A DNA stretch of 64,000 nucleotides, taken from Amorphochlora amoebiformis. Its lineage: Eukaryota; Cercozoa; Chlorarachniophyceae. Each line of letters opens with the position of its first letter. The first letter of the stretch is position 1. The position numbers were made by a program, and so were the translations under genes. This document shows positions 1 to 64,000 of this stretch, piece by piece. The notes under the pieces were generated by a model. It saw only the letters and a program-made list of their open reading frames with translations. It did no database searches and was not told the DNA's origin. The DNA lies in the NCBI GenBank assembly GCA_054601695.1, contig BAAHQB010000210.1:279577-343576 (forward strand). The letters run 5' to 3'.

Positions 1-201
1 AGTGGGAGTGGGAGGGGGGTAAATCGAGATTAAACAAGTAAACATGAACAGAAAAAATGAACATACTTTGAACATAAACATAAATATGACAATTCTAAGT
101 ACATTAGAGAAATTGGAACAGAAACAAGTGAGAGTAGGGCTTCCATGATTTCGGAAAGCGAGTTTTTTTTAAAAGGTTGAGATATTCATATTTTGTCGCA
201 G

Positions 202-42572
<42,371 letters not shown>

Positions 42573-43102
42573 TCTGAAATTCGCAATGATAAACTGGATA
42601 AATGCTGGATTTCGAAGTCACCCGATCCAAATTCAAGGCTTAATCTGACAGCATTGTGTACGTTCAAAATAATACACGCTGAAGTTGAGTATCATGATTC
42701 GTTTTAATTTCCTGCACAATGGGCCGTAGTCCGATGTGCTTGTTCCACGTGTCGAGTATGTATCATTTTTACCCACCGGTATGGTGACTTCATGGCTTGT
42801 CGACTAGTTCTAGTACTGAGCAATACCCTGCTTCTTGAGTAGTACGTATATTTTGACACCTAATATTAACAATATCACATTTGCCATGATCTAGTGATAT
42901 GGCTCTGGTAGCTAGACCATCTGGGTGATGAGATCGTGGTCGATACGACTGAGATATATACCCCTAGATACTTGATATACGGTATTAATAAACTGTACTA
43001 TCCAGACACTATATGGAATACAAAAGATAATATAACGAGTTTATACCTATAAAACTTGAATTTAATCAGACTGACAGAAATTCGGACACTGTTGTGTACC
43101 CC
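42573..43102. other. Convergent intergenic spacer
   Basis: 530 bp of unique, moderately AT-rich sequence between the stop codons of gene 1 and the TMEM209-like gene. AATAAA at 42987-42992 (plus) is a candidate polyadenylation signal for gene 1, 415 bp after its stop. No ORF of note. Confidence 0.6.
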
Positions 43103-44135
43103 CTAATAGTAGTATCCAAACTGTGACTTCAAGGTGTCTCCTAGGCCTCTCAAAGCCCGACTGTTGAGTTCCATACTGAGCAGTAGCCCGTGATACCTTG
43201 TCTTAATCAAAAACAAGAATAGCGCTATGCACTTGAAGACATTCTCCCTCCCCGGGTCAACCATTAGTAGCGGATTGTTCCGATCATTTGTCTGAACGCA
43301 GTAGTACGACGGACTGGTGTAGCATTCTTTAATCGCTGGATATTTGGACTCTTGCTTGCGGTCCGAGGTGCCCTTGGGGATGTAGCACGAGTTTTGAAAC
43401 GAGCGTACTGAGTCGCCCATCCATACTATGAAGCAGTGCATGATGATCTTGGCATCCGTCGGCATGCCCGTCTTCCACGACTCGCCGCCACCCTTCCAGT
43501 TGTATGTGTTGGTCGAGAGCGATCGACCGATCTTGCGAAGTCGTTCGAGAACATAGTCCTTGCTTGCACCTCCGCAGTTGAGATATCGATCGAGGCGCAG
43601 TCGCTTTTGAACTACCCTCTCGTTCCTACGGTTCCGCAACATTGCCTCCCGGAACTTGGACGGCGTGCGGACTATCACACGCTCTGAAGAGTTGAGTGTT
43701 GTGTCGTGCTTCAGCTTCTCGGCTGCCATCTCAAAAGCCCGATCACTCTCTGCAAATTTGCGCAGGAGATCCTTCAGAATGGTGTCGGAGATCCAACGTT
43801 TCATGTTTTGTGCCCATATATTCGTGTCGTTGTCTGAGACCCGAATCTTGCGAAGGAGGTCACGTGCACCTCGGGCAAGGCTCAGGCCAAGGTCTTTTGA
43901 CCACTTAGACGGCAGGCCTTTCTTCGAGACGGTTAGACTGCGACTGGTGCTTGACGCTTGACAGTTTGTGTACTTAAACACTGTCCCCTTACGATAACGG
44001 CTGGTGGGGTTCGGCTTCCAGACTTTGGCGTCGTTGTCGTCCATGACAGGAGGTGGATACGCGATTGGTTGGAGGGCGTCCTGATGTTTTTGTTGCGGGT
44101 GTTCATGTTGTTTAAATTATGTGTATCTATGTATG

Positions 44136-44175
<40 letters not shown>

Positions 44176-44235
44176 ATATATACATACACACAAACATATA
44201 TACATATATATAATATACATTATTTATATATATAA

Positions 44236-44329
<94 letters not shown>

Positions 44330-44381
44330 CATGTGTGTGTGCACACACACACATATTATACATATATATATATATATATAT

Positions 44382-44423
<42 letters not shown>

Positions 44424-44426
44424 CAT

Positions 44427-44462
<36 letters not shown>

Positions 44463-44626
44463 ATTGTATCATAAACGGTAAATTTCTGTACATATATGTA
44501 TATATATATATATACATACATATATATATATATATATATATGTTTATATAACTAATATAAAAATGACAAGATATACGTGATAGTAATATACATACTAGAT
44601 CCAATATTATACAAAAATATTTAGTA

Positions 44627-44707
<81 letters not shown>

Positions 44708-44736
44708 CATATTTATATACACAGACATGTACATAA

Positions 44737-44776
<40 letters not shown>

Positions 44777-45454
44777 TGCAAAATGCACATTACACAATTT
44801 GTAGTATTTTGTACATACCATGCGATCGGGGGAAATCGGACTCTTCAGAAGCCGCGAATACTGCTGGTCGGGCTTTAGCCTCGAATAGTTGATGTATCTC
44901 CTCGTAGGAGACTTTGCGGCCGTGAACCCAGGTTGAGCTTTCTGAGTCGCGCTCGTTATCCCACTATCAAAGTCATCCATCTCGTTGACTGGAGATATCG
45001 GCTCAGGAAACTGAGACTGCGAGGCATACTTCATTCTTTCAGCAGCCCGAGCCCTGGCTTCTCGTTGGTCGGCGAGAAGGCTGCGCGGGTCGGGAGTCAT
45101 ACCAAAGAGACGCCGTTGCCTGGTCGTGAGATCCACGTCCATAGCCGTTCGAGGGAGCCTCGAAGGCTGCCAAGCGATGATATACGCGCATGCTCCAATT
45201 AGTGCGTAGACTGCCAGGGCCGGAAAGCTAAGAAGATGCTCCCGGATGACCCTGCTCGTCTCAGGCATCCACACGCTGAATACCAATATTATGCAGACGA
45301 ATATGAATAGCTTTTCCAGACGTGTCCGAGGAGAACCAACACCGCGGCCACGTCCGAATTCCGTCTGGAAAAAGGTGTCATGCTCGCGTAGCCCGAATCC
45401 ACGGTCGCTGGCCCGAAGAGGCTGCAGAGGCACAGCGCGGGAGCGGAGAGCCAT
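43103..45454 (-). CDS. TMEM209: TMEM209-like nuclear envelope/nuclear pore protein (CytochromB561_N family)
   Basis: Two exons, 45454-44819 and 44080-43103, joined in phase 0 (donor ATG|GTATGT, acceptor AACATCAG). 537 residues against about 560 for human TMEM209. The start ATG at 45454 has a good context (GCCATGG); the frame can be opened 8 codons earlier only with GTG. Two membrane segments lie near residues 50-90 ([15 protein letters not shown] and [19 protein letters not shown]). The C-terminal domain shows the family hallmarks: a [10 protein letters not shown] helix, [17 protein letters not shown], and [20 protein letters not shown] followed by HGLL. The human protein sits at the nuclear envelope and binds nucleoporins; this role is inferred. 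The single intron is (TA)n. Confidence 0.85.
44081..44818 (-). repeat. (TA)n intron of the TMEM209-like gene
   Basis: 738-bp intron, almost all (TA)n with small (CA) blocks and a 60-bp AT-rich island near 44545-44625. Confidence 0.85.
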
Positions 45455-45576
45455 GGCTTTACAACTATGTGACCTCACGGGTTGTTCATATGCATTGTAG
45501 TGACGAAGTCATGCTGTCACACTTTCACATTCTCCGTTACTACCGGGGGCTAGCGGACAGTGACGGCATAAACCAA
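45455..45576. promoter_or_regulatory. Shared divergent promoter region
   Basis: At most 122 bp separate the start codons of the two divergent genes, so one short region must drive both. It is not TA repeat. No clear TATA box. If the plus gene starts at ATG 45490, the gap is only 35 bp. Confidence 0.5.
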
Positions 45577-46070
45577 ATGGCTTCGCGCGAAGCAACGGCG
45601 AGGCGTATAGTGGTGGCCCGGTTGGATCGTATGAGCGATCCGAGCGTCGATAGCGGAAAGCGATGGAGTTGGAATAAACAGATGAAGGTTCTACGATGGT
45701 TGCTGGGGCATTTTCGGATCGGAGAAGACGATTTGGTGACGACCTTGCCCGTTATGGGTGGTGGCCGGGGCTCGCTGTGGACACCAGGACACGCGTTAGA
45801 TAAGCTCTTCTCACGGTGACAAGCCCTCTATGGGTGAATGGGAAGGTTGATTTATAATGGTATTGTGTTGATAGGGAGGAGGGGATGTCGGGAGAAGAGG
45901 AGGACAAGGTTGAGATGGTATCGATGGAAGTGCAGGTCCAAACGCTTTGCTCGAGGCTGGAATCCGAGAGGCTGAATTCTGAGGGTACGTATTCACGAAA
46001 AACATGCATACATATTATGTGAGTATTTACGTATTAATATAAATTCGTATACATACATGTATTATACATG

Positions 46071-46152
<82 letters not shown>

Positions 46153-46156
46153 CATC

Positions 46157-46194
<38 letters not shown>

Positions 46195-46238
46195 TACGTG
46201 TATATATGTAAATAAATGTAATTGTCAATATATCTATA

Positions 46239-46318
<80 letters not shown>

Positions 46319-46323
46319 AAAAA

Positions 46324-46370
<47 letters not shown>

Positions 46371-46437
46371 TAGATAGATATGTGTATATATGTATATGTG
46401 TATATTTATTTTCATATACATGTACATATATATATAA

Positions 46438-46491
<54 letters not shown>

Positions 46492-48429
46492 GTATATATA
46501 CATAAATATCCATACAAAACAAACTCACAAAAATCTTTAATTTTCTCAGATGAAAACCCAACGCGATCTGCACCTTTCCATTTATTAGTTCTCACTGAGC
46601 TTCCCAACCCCTGGGAAAACCGAGGCGCGCTCATGTCCAAGTTAGTGACTCAGCTTAAAGCCATATCTGCCTGCACCAAATCCCATCTCATCTCACTCGC
46701 CACCACCATCTCTACCGATACAGCACAATCCCACCCCCCCAACCACAGCTTCTCTCTCCCCCTTACCCAAGCACAAATCCAAGCCTGCCGCACCTCTTTG
46801 TCGTTCCGTCAGAATCTGTGGAGTCGTATACTAGGCGTATCCTCCTCTCTTGTCCTACCCCTTCCCGACCTACATTCAGTGTCCTCTTCAACTCCACCAC
46901 CGCCACTCTACGGATTTACGACGCTCTCGGACCAGCATGGAAAGCAGATCACACATCTCCTCCTCCAAAACACCAAATCCGAAGATAAATTCGCATCAGA
47001 ATGGTTCAATCGGCCTCTTTGTCTTACTCTCCTCGCCTCCCTTCCCCCCAACACCCTGCCCTCCTACGTGTATAGCGCTGTTGAATACTACGTCCACACC
47101 TTTCCCGGCCAATCCTATAGCAAGCCCCTCGTATCTACCCTCCAAACCGCCTCCCTTTTGCTCACCACCCATCACTCGAACGAAGTTCCAGAGAAGCTCT
47201 TTGTCCTATCGTTCGACGCAATTACCGACGGCATAATCCTCCGCTCTCTTCACAACCCGGAAGATCCTATCTACATGCGGATATGTCAAGTCCTTCACGC
47301 TACGCAAGAGGCAGCGGTTGGGGTTGGAGTCAAAGCGGGAGGACTTGTTTTAGAAGAAGCTCGTCGCCTAGAGGGAAAGGTATATGTGCCTGTGATCGAC
47401 GACCTCAAGGCGTGCTGGGCAAGCGTTTGCGAAGGCCGAGGCCCTCCGATCCATAGTCAAACGCTACCCCTCGATCGAGCCAAGACTTGGCAGCCCAACT
47501 CCTTGCGCAGACTTGAGGAGCTATGGCTAACGACTCGGCTCGACAACCTGACGAGAGCAGACGAAGCCTGCCCTGCGATCTCGAGCTCCTGGGACGAGAA
47601 GCGCTGTCCCCTCGAGGTTGCCACTCCGAGCGAAATCTTACGCAAGTTCGCTTTGCGTTCCCATTTGGATGAGGTCCAGCTTCAAAAAGGGAGGATTGCT
47701 AGTTCCAGAGACCCCGCGACATCCAGTGATGCTTGCGACTGGAAGATACCCCTTGAGGTGTGGGAAGACCCGTACGACCGATCGAAGGATATATCGCGAC
47801 GTGGAAAGGCTTCCAACACTCGGGGCAAAGAGTTCGGCAGCGTCGTTGGCTTCAGGTTGTTTCGCTGGCATGGAGAGAGCCATGGGAGCAAACACACGCA
47901 CAAGCGCGAGCGAGAGGTCTCCATCTCGCTCCGTGCGTCCAAACGCCCCCTCTACGAGTCAAGTCAACGCAAGCGACGTAAGTTGTTGCGATCATTCATA
48001 CCTAACAACCCGAACCAACCTGGGACTGCCAACAAATCGACGCCGCGGCTGAAAAAGACGATTCCCACGGCTCCGCAGCCTCTTCGCGAGAGGAACCGAA
48101 ACACCGAAAAGAAGAAAGCTAATCTGAATGCGGAACATGCTGCGAAGACACAGAGTAAGCGTGTTCTAAGAGGCCGAGAGAAGGAAGATAATAGCCTCTC
48201 TGTTCAAGAGAGAAACCTCACAAAACTCAAGTCGTGCGTCAACGCGGTGCTCAGGGACCACGTACCGAGGGGAAATGGGGAGTATGGTCGGATCTTTCGG
48301 AAGGCCAAGACGATATTTCGAGTGCTAATGGGCGCACGCTTAAGAAAAGGCAGGCTTACGAAGGGTGAACTCACGAGGTTTGTGAGGGAGAGAATTGAGG
48401 GGATACTCAGGGATATAAGGGACGAGTAG
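45577..48429 (+). CDS. MTBP/Sld7-like replication-initiation protein (tentative)
   Basis: Three exons: 45577-45815, 45875-45984 and 46550-48429, total 743 codons. Introns are 59 bp (GTGACA...GATAG) and 565 bp (GTACGT...TTTTCTCAG, mostly TA); phases 2 and 1 agree. In-frame ATGs at 45490 and 45511 could extend the N-terminus. The last 70 residues ([20 protein letters not shown], then helices ending [12 protein letters not shown]) have the helix layout of the MTBP/Sld7 C-terminal domain, and a mid segment (LRRLEEL... then [20 protein letters not shown]) resembles the MTBP region before its linker. MTBP partners Treslin/Sld3 in firing replication origins. The linker (residues ~590-670) is Lys/Arg-rich and low-complexity. 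Family call by eye, not by search. Confidence 0.55.
45985..46549 (+). repeat. (TA)n intron 2 of the MTBP-like gene
   Basis: 565-bp intron, nearly all (TA)n with (GT)n at 46139-46152, ending in a normal pyrimidine tract and TCAG. Confidence 0.9.
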
Positions 48430-48515
48430 CGGCGGTTGAATTGTCTATAAGTTGGAATTAAAAGAGGATATATTCTGGAAAAAAATGTAGGAAAACATCT
48501 CTATATATATATGCA

Positions 48516-48574
<59 letters not shown>

Positions 48575-48618
48575 GTGCACACATGTACATTATACACACA
48601 CATATATACATATATATA

Positions 48619-48683
<65 letters not shown>

Positions 48684-48688
48684 TTATA

Positions 48689-48752
<64 letters not shown>

Positions 48753-48790
48753 TATATATATATATATTATATACATATACATATTATATA

Positions 48791-48875
<85 letters not shown>

Positions 48876-48933
48876 ATATATGTATATATATATATATATA
48901 TGACGTGTATAAATATACATATTCTATTCAGTG

Positions 48934-48973
<40 letters not shown>

Positions 48974-48989
48974 CTAGATATATGTAGCT
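48430..48989. repeat. 3' flank and (TA)n tract
   Basis: About 80 bp of AT-rich 3' flank, then (TA)n to about 48975. No feature seen otherwise. Confidence 0.85.
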
Positions 48990-49933
48990 GTAATTCAATA
49001 CTTGTCGGAAATCTAGGTATGATGTATTTATTATCATTGTCAATGATGTATGTATGTGCTTACACTTCAACGTTATTAATAACTAGATGTGTGAAGACCT
49101 TAGACCGCTAGGCAGGCTAATAAACTTAATTACAATCAACAAAACATACTAACAAATGTGTATCAATACTGTACCTAGACACGTGTAGTTCGGCAATTCC
49201 TAGCCATTGTTAGCTAGCCGCAGTACTAACTTGTGACGACTATAACTAACGACACCCTTGCAACTGGTGAGATTCTACGGATAATACATGATACAATCCT
49301 ACGATACGGTTCGAATACCTAGAATACGTACGGCTCTCGCAAGCATTATCGTGTACGAGGAAATGCGTACCTGCGTACGTATAATTAAGTGTAGTGCGTA
49401 CGTTTCATGATCGTAGCGTGTCCCGTGTATACTGCATATGTGCGTCAGTAAGTACGTCTGTAGTTATAAGGCCACTGGACCATTCTAGCTTAACATAACA
49501 TATTGTGGGTGAGTATTTTGTAAGTACATATAATCTAGATAACTTGACGCTATACGTACGGGGACTTATACTAATGTGTACACACTACTACCCGCATGCA
49601 CTGGGGTACGTACGTAAAAGTCTAAAGTGCGTTGTAAACAATCATAGTACTCGTAGTACGCACTTCGAAGCAGTTGAGAACCTCTAGAGCAGCTGGTCAT
49701 TCTCCTTATATATCTAGAGCCATTTGAATATGTACGCTTATAAATGCACTGAATTATATTACAGTATCTTGTACGTACGTATTACCATATGATATGTATG
49801 GACGATAGATTGTTTAGATGTTTATGTCTGTAGTACGTACGTACGTACGTATACATAAGTGCAGTAATTCCATAATCATCAATATTGAATCAAATACTGT
49901 GGGATCTGGACTAGTCACATGCGTACGACATCA

Positions 49934-49935
<2 letters not shown>
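48990..49935. other. Unique non-coding segment rich in TACGTA/GTAC palindromes
   Basis: About 950 bp without repeats or credible exons, between two convergent genes. CGTACG, TACGTA and CTAG palindromes recur, culminating in GTACGTACGTACGTACGTA at 49832-49850. The reading frames are short and unlike the real exons. Could be a non-coding RNA or boundary; nothing shows which. Confidence 0.5.
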
Positions 49936-49993
<58 letters not shown>

Positions 49994-50012
49994 ATATATA
50001 TACATATATATA

Positions 50013-50058
<46 letters not shown>

Positions 50059-50214
50059 TATATAAATATACATAACAATACATATACACGCATACACATA
50101 CATCAGAATCTAGAGAGTATACGTACATAGATAGCTACTGTCTAGTAGTGTAGTGTAGTAAACAATAAACATACTCTTGAGTCTGGTTTCGATCCCGAAA
50201 TATTATAAAAACTT
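49936..50214. repeat. (TA)n and 3' flank of gene 4
   Basis: (TA)n to about 50080, then unique AT-rich sequence with TAGTGTAGTGTAGTA; 3' flank of the minus-strand gene. Confidence 0.7.
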
Positions 50215-62994
<12,780 letters not shown>

Positions 62995-63104
62995 CTGTTC
63001 AAGTGAATATATATGGAAATATGTATATATATATATATATATATATACATATATATACATATATATATTTATATACATATACACACACATATATATATAT
63101 ATAT

Positions 63105-64000
<896 letters not shown>

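Noticed and set aside
45322-45489. N-terminal extension of the MTBP-like ORF over the TMEM209-like start
   Set aside because: Antisense to the TMEM209-like coding exon; starts at 45577 or 45490 are better placed.
49505-49687. 60-codon ORF in the unique island
   Set aside because: No ATG start in a good context, no splice-site pattern, composition like the flanking non-coding DNA.
50180-50205. tRNA gene suggested by TGGTTTCGATCCCG
   Set aside because: Only a B-box-like motif; no A box or cloverleaf partner sequence upstream.

Overview
The window is eukaryotic nuclear DNA. It has spliceosomal introns (GT...AG), a Ty1/copia-type LTR retrotransposon present twice, a short interspersed repeat with a tRNA-like head, interstitial TTAGGG/CCCTAA arrays, and an extreme load of (TA)n with some (CG)n, (CT)n and (CA)n. 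Homologues of TMEM209 and, less surely, MTBP, together with TTAGGG repeats, would suit a unicellular opisthokont with a bloated genome, for example an ichthyosporean. That placement is inference; no rRNA or organelle marker is present.

The ORFs made of IYIYIY, RARARA, LSLSLS or RERERE are translated microsatellites. The real coding content sits in tiny non-repetitive islands between the TA tracts. Read as exons (AG before, GT after), the islands join into open, phase-consistent frames. Four genes result. (1) Plus strand, 202-42572: a gene of about 44 exons, mostly 9-80 bp, entering from the left edge; about 2.8 kb of coding sequence in 42 kb; one unresolved frame junction between 25397 and 26131. 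(2) Minus strand, 45454-43103: a TMEM209-like nuclear-envelope/nuclear-pore protein, two exons. (3) Plus strand, 45577-48429: a protein whose C-terminus resembles the MTBP/Sld7 family, three exons, divergent from gene 2. (4) Minus strand, from beyond 63000 down to 50215: an ARM/HEAT-like repeat protein in about ten microexons, entering from the right edge.

Two copies of one copia element (2455-6111 and 58135-62046, both minus strand) lie in introns of genes 1 and 4. Each copy has a pair of 238-bp LTRs that read as identical. Copy A has lost most of reverse transcriptase/RNase H; copy B has lost most of integrase and has a TA-slippage frameshift. Their damage is reciprocal.

The strongest novel signal is in the introns. 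Beside many exons the intron carries one to several decayed tandem copies of the adjacent exon-intron junction: 10-60 bp of exon edge plus splice site, separated by TA or telomeric repeat. In one case (31810-32640) the donor junction seems to have become a 13-bp minisatellite of dozens of copies. I call these junction echoes. They suggest introns that grow by repeated duplication of their own splice boundaries and leave arrays of decoy splice sites.

Layout: 1-42572 gene 1 with copia A, repeats and two SINE-like copies; 42573-43102 convergent spacer; 43103-45454 TMEM209-like; 45455-45576 divergent promoter; 45577-48429 MTBP-like; 48430-50214 convergent spacer including about 1 kb of unique DNA; 50215-64000 gene 4 with copia B and four SINE-like copies.
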